A stretch of 64,000 nucleotides of DNA from Acinetobacter guerrae (GCF_009372255.1 NZ_LXGN01000001.1:124001-188000); one strand, 5' to 3'. Counted from the first letter of the stretch, positions 45,250 through 54,021 are shown. Translations and numbers: made by a program. The notes: a model not told the origin generated them from the letters alone.

Positions 45250-45597
45250 TTAAGCAACTTTTGGATATTGAATAGATTTACCCGCAACTAACTCATTAAT
45301 TGCATCGACATTGAAATCAAGCTCAAGAACATGATTTTCGGCAACAATACGATATTTTGAAATCAAGGGCTTTACACCTGAAGCTGTTTCGATGACATAT
45401 TCGTCTGCAATATTTAAAATCCCTTCAAGATTTGTGCTTGTTGAAGCAAAATCATGATTGAAAAGATCATAAATTTCCTGAAGATTATATGTTTCATGCA
45501 ATTGCTCTGGGTGTTTTTTCACTTCACCTTCAAGAAACAAAACGAGTTTATGCGCAAAGAAATAATAATTCGGTTTATGGCTATACTCGAGATTCAT
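45250..45597 (-). CDS. Hypothetical protein
   Basis: 115 residues from the ATG at 45597, supported by AAGGAG nine bases upstream; an earlier ATG would overlap that site. The sequence is acidic and apparently soluble, mixing helix (HKLVLFLEGEVKKHP) and strand (SKYRIVAENHVLELDFNVDAI). No signal peptide, motif or family recognised. It is convergent with glnG and shares its terminator. Confidence 0.65.
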   Translation of the reverse strand: MNLEYSHKPNYYFFAHKLVLFLEGEVKKHPEQLHETYNLQEIYDLFNHDFASTSTNLEGILNIADEYVIETASGVKPLISKYRIVAENHVLELDFNVDAINELVAGKSIQYPKVA

Positions 45598-45726
45598 CTT
45601 GATCAACTCCTTAAAGGTTATCATTCATTGTTATGTCACCATTTAGTTTTAAAAATATTAGCTTAATTTTTTCTTAAGAAACATGATTGTTTATACAAAT
45701 TCTCACAATATGAAAAATCGATAAAT

Positions 45727-45753
45727 TTAATCCAACTGTTTTAGTTGGATTAA
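45727..45753. repeat. Perfect inverted repeat upstream of rbsK
   Basis: TTAATCCAAC (45727-45736), 7-base spacer, GTTGGATTAA (45744-45753). It lies 107 bases before rbsK in the 236-to-260-base divergent gap and could be an operator or a hairpin. No T run follows on the plus strand. Confidence 0.55.
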
Positions 45754-45860
45754 TTCCATTAAAAAACAGAGAGATAATTTTTCTCTTACATATTTGCAAT
45801 TTAATCAATAAATACGGCTGCTTACAATTAAGTAATAAATTTTAGAAGCACAATTCCATA

Positions 45861-46781
45861 ATGAAAAATAATTTTTATCCCTTGGTGATTTTAGGTAGTG
45901 CCAATGTTGATCATATTTTGAACGTCAATGATTTTCCTTTGTCAGGACAAACGATTACAGCAAAAAATTATAAAGTTGCTTTCGGTGGTAAAGGCGCTAA
46001 TCAAGCTGTTGCTGCTGGTCGTAGTGGTGCAAATGTCTCTTTTATTGCCTGTGTTGGAGATGATGATGCAGGTAAGAACATTAAAGCGCAATTGCAAAAA
46101 GATCATGTTGATGTACAGGCAATCCAAAACACGACTGGACAACTGACGGGTGTCGCCTTAATTTTTGTTAATCAACATGCAGACAACTTTATTGGCATTC
46201 ACGCGGGTGCAAATGCAGCCTTAAATGCTGAATACGTCAAACAATATACAGATCTTATTCAACATGCCCGCATATTATTATTACAACTTGAAACCCCTAT
46301 GGCAAGTGTGATCTGTGCAGCAACTATTGCGAAGCATTCTGGCGTAAAGGTTATTTTGAATCCCGCACCAGCTCAAACACTCTCACCCGATCTTTTAAAA
46401 ATGATTGATATCTTGACACCTAATGAAACTGAGGCAGAAATTTTAACAGGCGTAAAGATTAACAATCTGAAAGATGCAAATAAGGCTGCACAAGTGCTTC
46501 ATGATTATGGCATTGAAACCATCGTGATTACCTTAGGCGCACAGGGTGTTTGGTTAAGCGACAAAGGTTACGGACAATTGATTCCTGCTCTTAAAGTGAA
46601 TGCAATAGATTCAATTGCTGCTGGCGATACTTTTAATGGTGCTTTTGCAACAGCTTTGCTTGAAGGCAAATCAAATAAAGAAGCTGCCGAATTTGCTAAT
46701 GCAGCTGCTGCAATTGCAGTCACTCGGCACGGCGCACAACCTTCTATTCCCTACCGCTCTGAGATTGACGCATTCTTATAG
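45861..46781 (+). CDS. rbsK: RbsK, ribokinase (PfkB family)
   Basis: 306 residues (E. coli 309). PfkB signatures are present: VILGSANVDHILNVNDFP at the N-terminus, YKVAFGGKGANQAVAAGRSGA substrate loop, VILNPAPAQ, and the DTXXAGD anion hole with catalytic Asp in SIAAGDTFNGAFATAL. It phosphorylates ribose to ribose 5-phosphate. There is no ribose transporter or rbsR nearby, so it probably salvages ribose from nucleosides. A VOC-family gene follows after 59 bases. Confidence 0.93.
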   Translation: MKNNFYPLVILGSANVDHILNVNDFPLSGQTITAKNYKVAFGGKGANQAVAAGRSGANVSFIACVGDDDAGKNIKAQLQKDHVDVQAIQNTTGQLTGVALIFVNQHADNFIGIHAGANAALNAEYVKQYTDLIQHARILLLQLETPMASVICAATIAKHSGVKVILNPAPAQTLSPDLLKMIDILTPNETEAEILTGVKINNLKDANKAAQVLHDYGIETIVITLGAQGVWLSDKGYGQLIPALKVNAIDSIAAGDTFNGAFATALLEGKSNKEAAEFANAAAAIAVTRHGAQPSIPYRSEIDAFL

Positions 46782-46840
46782 ATCCAACTAAAAATTTAAG
46801 CATAAAACTTCAATTTTTATATGCAGGATAAAAGTAATCT

Positions 46841-47266
46841 ATGAAAACTCAATTACATCGTGGGCGACTTATTGATCACATCCAACTTGTTGTTCATGAC
46901 TTAGAATTAAGCCAAAATTTTTATAGTGCTATCATGAAAGTTTTGGACATTCCAATTATCACAACATCTGAAGATTTCTTTTGGGCTGATGAACTGGTGG
47001 TATCTTCAATACACAGTCCTGCTGCCCAAGGCATATTGACTGGACGACATCATCTCGCTTTTCAAGCGAAAGATCGTGCTAGTGTAGATGCTTGTTATCT
47101 AGCTGCCCTTGCGCATGGAGGCAAAGATAATGGCAAACCAGCTGAACGTACTTACCATTCAGAATATTATGCAGCGTTTGTCATTGACCCAGATGGGAAT
47201 AACATAGAATTTGTGCATCACGGCGAAGCTCAACGCAATACACCTTCTGTCATTATTGAATTTTAA
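46841..47266 (+). CDS. VOC/glyoxalase-family protein
   Basis: 141 residues, one vicinal-oxygen-chelate module pair. Metal-ligand positions look intact: LIDHIQLVVHDLELSQNFY (first His), GRHHLAFQAKDRASVD, and VIDPDGNNIEFVHHGE near the C-terminus (last Glu). Members range from glyoxalases to resistance proteins, and the substrate cannot be inferred. It is probably cotranscribed with rbsK. Confidence 0.87.
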   Translation: MKTQLHRGRLIDHIQLVVHDLELSQNFYSAIMKVLDIPIITTSEDFFWADELVVSSIHSPAAQGILTGRHHLAFQAKDRASVDACYLAALAHGGKDNGKPAERTYHSEYYAAFVIDPDGNNIEFVHHGEAQRNTPSVIIEF

Positions 47267-47286
47267 AATTTAAAATAAATAAAAAA

Positions 47287-47333
47287 GCAATGAGCATGTT
47301 TAAAGTCACCCTTACTTGAAACATACTCATTGC
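47287..47333. repeat. Long imperfect hairpin after the VOC gene
   Basis: GCAATGAG-c-ATGTTT (47287-47301) pairs with AAACAT-a-CTCATTGC (47319-47333), one mismatch, across a 17-base loop. A run of six A precedes it, so the T run is on the minus strand. It may end the rbsK-VOC transcript weakly or serve an unrecognised leftward transcript. Confidence 0.6.
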
Positions 47334-47491
47334 CTCATCAAAGCCATCACCCTAATGCCTTTGATTTATAAAATAATTTTATCTTTAATTGATAAGAAAT
47401 AATTCCTTAATTGTTTCAAATTTTCTATGTTAGTCGGCATAAAATTCCTTTATATTGAACTTTAATAGAATATTTTCCTTTGGTTTAAGTT

Positions 47492-47977
47492 TTGAACAGT
47501 ACAAAATACACACTAGATCGTATCGATCGGAAAATTTTATCTGCGTTACGTCAAAATGGCAGACTGACGATTGCGCAACTTTCAGAACAGGTTGGTTTAT
47601 CTTCCTCTCCTTGTTGGACACGTTTAAAACGGCTAGAAAGTTTAAAAATCATCGATGGATATACGGCTAATATTAATCCAAAAGCAATTGGGATTAAGGA
47701 TTTATTCTTTATTGAAATTACCCTAGAACGTCATGATGATGAAATGCTTGAAAAGTTTAGTCAGGCGTTAGCAGATATTCCCGAAGTTATTGAAGCGCAT
47801 TTGGTAACAGGTGAATATGATTATCTGGTCAAAGTCGCGGTAAAGGATGCTGAACACTATGAGCGTTTCTTAAGAAAGAAACTTTACTCAATCAAAGGAA
47901 TACGCCATACCCGCTCTACCTTTGCCTTACGTCCGCTTAAATCTGCAAACTCGGCAGATTTTATGATGATTGAATAA
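47492..47977 (+). CDS. Lrp/AsnC-family transcriptional regulator
   Basis: 161 residues starting with TTG; no ATG lies near the family N-terminus. Helix-turn-helix: LDRIDRKILSALRQNGRLTI then AQLSEQVGLSSSPCWTRLKRLE (given in parts), and the C-terminal RAM ligand domain (FSQALADIPEVIEAHLVTGEYDY). Lrp/AsnC proteins sense amino acids or related metabolites. The target is not evident: the neighbours are a VOC protein and an XRE regulator. A terminator follows. Confidence 0.9.
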   Translation: MNSTKYTLDRIDRKILSALRQNGRLTIAQLSEQVGLSSSPCWTRLKRLESLKIIDGYTANINPKAIGIKDLFFIEITLERHDDEMLEKFSQALADIPEVIEAHLVTGEYDYLVKVAVKDAEHYERFLRKKLYSIKGIRHTRSTFALRPLKSANSADFMMIE

Positions 47978-48074
47978 GTTTAAGATATTTACTGCAATGC
48001 CTTCAAAGTTATGATTTAATACACCCAGTTTGAGATGAGCCTCATACAGTATATGACTTGATTCATATACGACT

Positions 48075-48098
48075 AGCCTCGCAATGCGGGGCTTTTTA
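48075..48098 (+). terminator. Terminator after the Lrp-type gene
   Basis: GCCTCGC, loop AAT, GCGGGGC (one G-U pair) then TTTTT. It may also end a small RNA read from the 97-base stretch upstream. Confidence 0.85.
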
Positions 48099-48162
48099 AT
48101 ATGTAAGCTATGATAACTTCAATAAAATAAAAAATTTCATAATTAATTTTTTTATTTAAAAC

Positions 48163-48495
48163 TCAATATTTAGATTGAATCAGAGTATAAATTAATTGTT
48201 TAAGTTGGTTTTGCAGATCAGGAGAAAGTTGAATAAATAATGCATCTATAGGCATGTGCTGCCAATCTCGCGTCAATTCGTCATTTTCATCCAGATACTC
48301 AGCCAATAAAAAAATTTGGGCAACAGAGCAACCGAAAGCTGTTGCTAAATATTGGAGTATTGCAGGACTGTATCCTTGATTTCCATTTTCAAGATTAGAA
48401 ATATTACTTTTTGAAGTATGAGAAAAGTCTGCAAGCTGTTGTTGAGTCCAACCCTGCCTTTTTCTTAAATAACGTATTGCATGCCCTATATCCAT
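48163..48495 (-). CDS. XRE-family transcriptional regulator
   Basis: 110 residues. Helix-turn-helix: IRYLRKRQGWTQQQLADFSH then TSKSNISNLENGNQGYSPAI, a lambda-repressor type DNA-binding domain. The C-terminal ~45 residues are acidic and helical (LSPDLQNQLKQLIYTLIQSK), likely a dimerisation part. It is divergent from an AT-rich unknown gene, with a symmetric palindrome in the shared 128-base gap, the usual layout for a local repressor controlling both. Confidence 0.88.
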   Translation of the reverse strand: MDIGHAIRYLRKRQGWTQQQLADFSHTSKSNISNLENGNQGYSPAILQYLATAFGCSVAQIFLLAEYLDENDELTRDWQHMPIDALFIQLSPDLQNQLKQLIYTLIQSKY

Positions 48496-48560
48496 AAACT
48501 GATACTATCTAGATATAAGAAAAAATGGATATTTTCATACAATACTAAAAACAAAAAAAA

Positions 48561-48596
48561 TATTGTTTAGCAAAACAATTGTTTTGTATTACAATA
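48561..48596. promoter_or_regulatory. Symmetric bipartite palindrome, probable operator for the XRE regulator
   Basis: A perfect 16-base palindrome CAAAACAATTGTTTTG (48571-48586) is flanked at equal distance by TATTGT (48561-48566) and ACAATA (48591-48596), which also match each other. All four half-sites share a TTGT/ACAA core. It lies 28 bases before the unknown gene. Confidence 0.65.
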
Positions 48597-48623
48597 CCCA
48601 GATGATCAATAAATAGAACCTAT

Positions 48624-49016
48624 ATGAGCGAATTAAGTGTGTGCAACACAAAACTAGCTACACAAATGAAAGTTGAACTTGAAAAGATGCTAAATACATT
48701 AGGCATTACGGTTGTTAATAGTACGGAATTAAATATTTTTATTGCTTCACTGTTATGTTTTAAAAAAAGTGAAATAGAAAAAACATTACTCTTTTCATTT
48801 TTAGATTCTGAATATGAAAAAATGAAACTAAAGTATTACATTGATTGTTTCTCGCTTTATCTTACAACGAATCAATTACATGAACGAGATAAGATTATTT
48901 GTATTTTAGCTACGGTATTTATAGATTCAATTGATCCAGATTTAAGTTTCATAGATCTAAACGAATATGTCTTATTATTTTCTTTCAAAAATTTTATAGA
49001 ACTTATTTTTCTTTAA
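48624..49016 (+). CDS. Hypothetical AT-rich protein divergent from the XRE regulator
   Basis: 130 residues, markedly AT-rich, no signal peptide and no clear membrane helix despite many Leu/Ile/Phe. Mostly helical by composition (NTKLATQMKVELEKMLNTLG; SEYEKMKLKYYIDCFSLYL). Not recognised. The operator-like palindrome directly upstream and divergence from an XRE regulator suggest regulated expression. Base composition suggests recent acquisition. Confidence 0.6.
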   Translation: MSELSVCNTKLATQMKVELEKMLNTLGITVVNSTELNIFIASLLCFKKSEIEKTLLFSFLDSEYEKMKLKYYIDCFSLYLTTNQLHERDKIICILATVFIDSIDPDLSFIDLNEYVLLFSFKNFIELIFL

Positions 49017-49024
49017 TTATAGCA

Positions 49025-49050
49025 ATAAGGGCCGATTACTCGACCCTTAT
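49025..49050 (-). terminator. Possible terminator after acnB
   Basis: ATAAGGG and CCCTTAT with inner CG/CG pairing; no clear T run on either strand, so strength is doubtful. Confidence 0.45.
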
Positions 49051-49081
49051 ATTTACTCATTTATTCCTAATAATCAAATTA

Positions 49082-51721
49082 TTAAGTCAATTGAGCCGCA
49101 GCAATTTTCTTGGTATCTACAGTGTTTGCAGCATCTGTATATTCGCCCATCTTGTCGAAGTTCAAATATTTATAGATGTCAGCAGACATGCTGTCGATCT
49201 GAGCAGCATACTGTTGATATTCTTCTGGGCTTGGAAGTTTACCAAGTACAGCAGCAACAGAAGCAAGTTCAGCAGACGCAAGGTAAACGTTTGCACCTTG
49301 ACCTAAACGGTTCGGGAAGTTACGAGTAGATGTCGATACACAAGTCGTGTTTGGTGCAACACGTGCTTGGTTACCCATACAAAGTGAACAACCTGGCATT
49401 TCAGTACGAGCACCAGCGCGACCATAAGTATTATAGAAACCTTCTTCCATTAACTGATGTTCGTCCATACGTGTTGGTGGAGCCAACCATAAACGAGTTG
49501 TTAATGAGCCGCTTGGTACTTTTTCAAGTAACTGACCAGCCGCACGGAAGTGACCGATGTTGGTCATACAAGAACCGATGAATACTTCATCAATTTTGTC
49601 GCCTTGAACTTCAGAAAGAAGTTTCGCATCGTCTGGATCGTTTGGACAGCAAAGAACTGGTTCTTTAATGTCAGCAAGATCGATTTCGTAAACTTTGGTG
49701 TATTCAGCATCGGCATCAGCTTGAAGAAGTGATGGATTTTCTAACCATTTTTCCATGTTTTCGATACGGCGAGCCATTGTACGTGCATCGCCATAACCTT
49801 GTGAAATCATCCATTTCAACATGGTAATGTTAGAACGTAAATATTCAGCAACTTTCTCTTCAGAAAGTGTGATTGCACAACCCGCAGCCGAACGTTCAGC
49901 AGATGCATCAGACAATTCAAATGCTTGCTCAACAGTTAAGTCAGTTTCCATTTCAGTCAAGTCGATCTCAAGGATACGACCAGAGAAGATGTTCTTCTTA
50001 CCTTTTTTCTCAACAGTAAGATCACCTTCCTTAATTGCATAGTAAGGGATTGCATGTACAAGGTCACGTAAAGTGATACCAGGTTGCATTTTACCTTTGA
50101 ACTTAACAAGGATTGACTCTGGCATATCCAGTGGCATTACACCTGTTGCAGCAGCAAAAGCAACTAGACCTGAACCCGCTGGGAATGAAATACCAATTGG
50201 GAAACGAGTATGTGAGTCACCACCAGTACCAACTGTATCAGGTAACAACATACGGTTTAACCAAGAGTGAATAATACCGTCGCCTGGACGAAGCGATACA
50301 CCACCACGGTTCATAATAAAGTCTGGAAGTGAGTGTTGCATTTGAACGTCAACTGGCTTTGGATATGCAGCAGTATGACAGAAAGATTGCATCACTAAGT
50401 CAGCAGAGAAGCCTAAGCAAGCCAAGTCTTTCAACTCATCACGTGTCATAGGACCAGTAGTATCCTGTGAACCTACAGTTGTCATTTTAGGTTCGCAGTA
50501 AGTACCCGGACGAATACCTTGACCTTCAGCAAGACCACATGCACGACCTACCATTTTCTGAGCTAAAGTAAAACCTTTGCCAGTGTCAGCAGGTTGTACT
50601 GGAGTACGGAACAATGTTGATGGCTCAAGACCCAAAGCTTCGCGTGCTTTAGTTGTTAAACCACGACCAATGATAAGGTTGATACGACCACCCGCACGTA
50701 CTTCATCAAGAAGAACAGGCGTTTTAAGGTCAGATTCAGCGATTTGCTCACCATTTTTGAATGCTGTAACTTTTGCAGCAGCATGATCAATTTTTAGTGT
50801 GATTTCGTCGCCCATGTTCATGTTGGCAACATCAATCTCAACAGGTAACGCACCAGCATCTTCCATTGTGTTGAAGAAAATAGGCGCGATTTTTGAACCT
50901 AAGCAATAACCACCGTCTTTTTTGTTCGGAATGTGTGCAATTTCATCACCAAAGAACCAAAGAACAGAGTTAGTTGCAGACTTACGAGAAGAACCTGTAC
51001 CAACAACGTCACCAACATATGCAACTTGGTTACCTTGTGCAATGAGGTCTTTGATCTGGTTAAGTGGACCAACTTCACCCGGTTTTTCTGGGTTGATACC
51101 ATCACGCTCGTTTTTCAACATTGCATTTGCATGTAATGGAATATCAGGACGGCTCCATGCATCTTGCGCTGGAGACAAGTCATCAGTGTTGGTTTCACCC
51201 GTTACTTTGAAAACGGTTAGCTTGATTTCTTCAGGAACATCTTTACGGCTAGTGAACCATTCAGCATCAGCCCAAGATTGTAAAACAGCTTTTGCATTTG
51301 CATTACCTGCTTTTGCTTTATCAGCAACATCATGGAACGCATCAAATACAAGAAGTGTTTTTTTCAATGCTTCAGCCGCTAAACCACCAAGTTCAGCACT
51401 TTCAAGCAAATCAACTAAAGGAGCGACATTGTAACCACCAAGCATAGTGCCAAGTAAGTAAACTGCACGTTCTTTAGAAACTAATGGAGATGTCGCTTCA
51501 CCTTTTGCAATTGCTGACAAGAACGCTGCTTTTACGTAAGCAGCTTGGTCAACACCCGCTGGAACGCGGTTTTCAAGCAAGTCCACAAGAAAAGCTTCTT
51601 CACCTGCTGGTGGATTTTTTAGCAATTCAACCAGATCAGCAGTTTGCGCATCATCAAGTGGCTTCGGTGGGACTCCGAGTGCGGCACGTTCTTCAACGTG
51701 TTGGCGGTAAGCTTCTAGCAC
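49082..51721 (-). CDS. acnB: AcnB, aconitate hydratase B
   Basis: Citrate-isocitrate isomerase of the TCA cycle, bifunctional with 2-methylisocitrate dehydration in many species. 879 residues from the GTG at 51721, read MLEAYRQHVEERAALG as in E. coli AcnB (865 residues), with GAGGA nine bases upstream; the ATG 20 codons earlier adds an unrelated tail. The 4Fe-4S cysteines are in IGSCMTNIGHFR and PGCSLCMGNQAR plus an earlier one (QDTTGPMTRDELKDLACLGF region). The N-terminal HEAT-like domain and the swivel domain VGTGSSRKSATNSVLWFFG are present. Confidence 0.97.
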   Translation of the reverse strand: MLEAYRQHVEERAALGVPPKPLDDAQTADLVELLKNPPAGEEAFLVDLLENRVPAGVDQAAYVKAAFLSAIAKGEATSPLVSKERAVYLLGTMLGGYNVAPLVDLLESAELGGLAAEALKKTLLVFDAFHDVADKAKAGNANAKAVLQSWADAEWFTSRKDVPEEIKLTVFKVTGETNTDDLSPAQDAWSRPDIPLHANAMLKNERDGINPEKPGEVGPLNQIKDLIAQGNQVAYVGDVVGTGSSRKSATNSVLWFFGDEIAHIPNKKDGGYCLGSKIAPIFFNTMEDAGALPVEIDVANMNMGDEITLKIDHAAAKVTAFKNGEQIAESDLKTPVLLDEVRAGGRINLIIGRGLTTKAREALGLEPSTLFRTPVQPADTGKGFTLAQKMVGRACGLAEGQGIRPGTYCEPKMTTVGSQDTTGPMTRDELKDLACLGFSADLVMQSFCHTAAYPKPVDVQMQHSLPDFIMNRGGVSLRPGDGIIHSWLNRMLLPDTVGTGGDSHTRFPIGISFPAGSGLVAFAAATGVMPLDMPESILVKFKGKMQPGITLRDLVHAIPYYAIKEGDLTVEKKGKKNIFSGRILEIDLTEMETDLTVEQAFELSDASAERSAAGCAITLSEEKVAEYLRSNITMLKWMISQGYGDARTMARRIENMEKWLENPSLLQADADAEYTKVYEIDLADIKEPVLCCPNDPDDAKLLSEVQGDKIDEVFIGSCMTNIGHFRAAGQLLEKVPSGSLTTRLWLAPPTRMDEHQLMEEGFYNTYGRAGARTEMPGCSLCMGNQARVAPNTTCVSTSTRNFPNRLGQGANVYLASAELASVAAVLGKLPSPEEYQQYAAQIDSMSADIYKYLNFDKMGEYTDAANTVDTKKIAAAQLT

Positions 51722-51957
51722 AGTGTTATTCCTCTTTTTTAAAAAATTATTTGCAAATTCCTGCTTAGCAAAGCTTTGCAAATAATATGGACAGCAAAAT
51801 TTTACTAAAAATCAAGTCAAAAGTTAATGCAAGCGCCGTGTTTCTTCGTGATTCTCATTATTTTATAGCGAAATAGTACTTGACAGTTTGCTATGTAAAA
51901 ATCGTAGAAAATACAGAAGCTAATTAAGCTACTTGGCTTTGACATGATTTAAGTCAA

Positions 51958-51990
51958 TAAAAAGGCAACCTATGTTGCCTGATTTTTTTG
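51958..51990 (-). terminator. Terminator after the 89-residue hypothetical gene
   Basis: GGCAAC, loop CTAT, GTTGCC with TTTTTATT on the minus strand and TTTTTTT on the plus strand. Confidence 0.8.
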
Positions 51991-52007
51991 AGAAAAACCA
52001 TCAAACA

Positions 52008-52277
52008 TTAGTGGACAGTGGTGGTTTGTAAATATTGATTTAATGCGTCCCGATTTCCTTCAAATTTAATCTGGACTTCGTCTTCATGTAGCATTATATG
52101 GTCGGCACTGGCAAATGAGATAGTTACCTCATAGAGTCTGGCCTTTTCGTCAATCATTTCCTTGATATAAACTTTATCACCCACACTTAAAACGTAACTA
52201 CTACCGCTGATGATTGCAACGCCTTGAGTATCTTCAAGTAACAAATCAGCATTATGCAGATAAGCAACAACTTCCAT
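52008..52277 (-). CDS. Small hypothetical protein
   Basis: 89 residues, beta-rich by pattern (GVAIISGSSYVLSVGDKVYI; YEVTISFASADHIMLHEDEV), no signal peptide. GGAGAGC lies before the ATG (minus strand) and a terminator follows, so it is likely a monocistronic gene. The family was not recognised. It could be a small OB- or SH3-like fold, but that is a guess. Confidence 0.65.
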   Translation of the reverse strand: MEVVAYLHNADLLLEDTQGVAIISGSSYVLSVGDKVYIKEMIDEKARLYEVTISFASADHIMLHEDEVQIKFEGNRDALNQYLQTTTVH

Positions 52278-52401
52278 CTTTGCTCTCCTGTCGTATAATT
52301 ATTAGTCAATTCATTATTCTTTATTTTTATAAAATTATCTATATTGTGTATTCATAAATACTCGATAAGTTTGTAACTGCATTATTTTCAATCCCGCAAT
52401 A

Positions 52402-52426
52402 AAAAAACCGTTCTTAGAACGGTTTG
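52402..52426 (-). terminator. Terminator overlapping the end of the lipoprotein gene
   Basis: On the minus strand AAACCGTTCT-A-AGAACGGTTT then TTTTTATT. The 5' arm is the last codons (Lys-Pro-Phe) and the stop of the lipoprotein gene. Confidence 0.85.
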
Positions 52427-52779
52427 TAGTGAGGCATTTTATCATGTGGTGTCGCAATACATTGGTCTGTTATCTGCTTGCGAATACTTTCACGGGCTGC
52501 GTCGGGATTATTTTTAAGCTGTTCAAGGGGCATCGCGTAAACTTCATCGATAATGTTTAAAATAAATGACCGCGTAATTTCATCTTCAATTTTTTTAGCA
52601 TGTTCGACAGCCTGAGATTTTTCAATCGCATTTTGACGATCAAGCATAATTGATCGAGCAGCATTACCCATACTGGTACAGTATCCATGCCATTGCTCTT
52701 CAGGCGTTAATGGCTTTTTCTCGCTACAACCCGCCAGCGCTAAACCTAAAACAAGAAACAGAACTTTTTTCATCATCAC
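52414..52779 (-). CDS. Small predicted lipoprotein
   Basis: 121 residues. MMMKKVLFLVLGLALAGCSE is a lipoprotein signal with lipobox LAGC (Cys18). The mature part is helical (NAIEKSQAVEHAKKIEDEIT; FILNIIDEVYAMPLEQL) with two further cysteines (GYCTSM, TDQCIA) that could form a disulfide. Not assigned to a known family. Its final codons form one arm of its terminator. Confidence 0.8.
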   Translation of the reverse strand: MMMKKVLFLVLGLALAGCSEKKPLTPEEQWHGYCTSMGNAARSIMLDRQNAIEKSQAVEHAKKIEDEITRSFILNIIDEVYAMPLEQLKNNPDAARESIRKQITDQCIATPHDKMPHYKPF

Positions 52780-52870
52780 ACTGTACTTAATTTGGTGGCA
52801 TTATCATACTGAATCTTGTCGAATTTTCCAAAAGCAATTACGTTAAAATCTTTTTCCTAATTTTAGATTT

Positions 52871-53398
52871 TCATTTATTACATTCCATTCTGTTTTTGTT
52901 CATCTGACACACACCACCACGTGATGATAGATAAGTATTCCCTGTAACTTTATTATAGTTATTACCTTTATCGTCACTACAGCGCACACCATTACATTGT
53001 TTGATCATATAACTTTGCTTTTTTGCCGAAGCTGTTGTGTGAACTATAGATTGATTGGTTTCTGTTTTATTCACTTTTACTGGATTTTCTTTTTCAGTGA
53101 CAACAGGTGGTGCTGCTTGCTTGCTACTTTGTTTGTAGGGACTGTAGTATTCATCTGCGATTGTTGCGTTCGATTTAAAGCTTGTGCTCGTTGGCTTATT
53201 TTGACTCAATGGAGCCATTTTTTGAGATGCAAGTTGGGGTTCATTTGAACGATGCGTTGGGGGTGGCGTAGCTGAATAAGTCGTAACTCCATTGGCATCC
53301 ACCCATTTGTAATATTGTTTGGCATTGGTCTGAAATATACCGCCTAAAAGTATTAAACCTACCACTGCCCAAATTCGTCCATAAATGACAGAATTCAT
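52871..53398 (-). CDS. DUF4124-domain exported protein
   Basis: 175 residues. Signal segment RIWAVVGLILLGGIFQTNA, then the DUF4124 signature KQYYKWVDANGVTTYSATPPP. A Ser/Lys/Gln-rich linker follows, and a C-terminal part with four cysteines (KQCNGVRCSDDKGNNYNKVT; GVCQMNKNRMECNK) that may form disulfides in the periplasm. The domain's function is unknown. AT-rich gaps separate it from both neighbours. Confidence 0.8.
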   Translation of the reverse strand: MNSVIYGRIWAVVGLILLGGIFQTNAKQYYKWVDANGVTTYSATPPPTHRSNEPQLASQKMAPLSQNKPTSTSFKSNATIADEYYSPYKQSSKQAAPPVVTEKENPVKVNKTETNQSIVHTTASAKKQSYMIKQCNGVRCSDDKGNNYNKVTGNTYLSSRGGVCQMNKNRMECNK

Positions 53399-53544
53399 CT
53401 TTATCTCCCCTAAATAGTCACAATTTTATTTAAAATATTCATTTAAATTCAATGATTTATATTAATATTTTTATTAAAAATGTGCAATAAATCAAGATCA
53501 GGAAAATAGAGACTTCAGCGTAAATTTATTTTCAATGCATGGCA

Positions 53545-53814
53545 TCAACTTTTATATTCAGACGATATGGTCGTGACAGAATCCATGACAGATATATTTA
53601 GATAAGTATCAAAACTATAGATATAAAAATCCTGACGATTGCCGATCAATTTTTGAATCTCCCTGATCGACTCAAACTTATGCGCTTGATCAAAATTGGT
53701 CGTAAAAGATTTAAAAAAAGGAAATTCATTATTTTGATAGATAAAATCAATTGCAAGAAAATGTACCTGATTTTGATGAATTGGTTTTTTTATCAGGCAA
53801 TAAAATTTAGTCAT
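53545..53814 (-). CDS. Possible small hypothetical protein
   Basis: 89 residues from the ATG at 53814 (MTKFYCLIKKPIHQNQVHFL); an ATG five codons earlier is also possible. Plausible amino-acid composition and no obvious shadow gene opposite, but no strong ribosome site and no family recognised. AT-rich. Confidence 0.4.
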   Translation of the reverse strand: MTKFYCLIKKPIHQNQVHFLAIDFIYQNNEFPFFKSFTTNFDQAHKFESIREIQKLIGNRQDFYIYSFDTYLNISVMDSVTTISSEYKS

Positions 53815-53984
53815 CATTGTATCCAACATCTATCTGTAAAGTGATTCATCAGTACGTCATAAACATCCTGCTCAATCCGTGATATTATTATGATTTTTCT
53901 TGTTTATTTCTTATCATTTTATGACGCTTTTTTTTCAATTCAAACATTCCGCTTTTTCTTGATCGGTGAATAAAACCAATGAGA

Positions 53985-54012
53985 TAAAAAAAGCTGCTTC
54001 GAAAAGCAGCTA
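53985..54012 (-). terminator. Terminator after tamB
   Basis: AGCTGCTT, loop CGAA or TTCG, AAGCAGCT, followed on the minus strand by seven T. Confidence 0.9.
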
Positions 54013-54021
54013 TTTGTGTCA

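Noticed and set aside
50922..51434. 170-residue open frame on the plus strand inside acnB
   Set aside because: Opposite-strand shadow of acnB in a GC-favoured third-position pattern.
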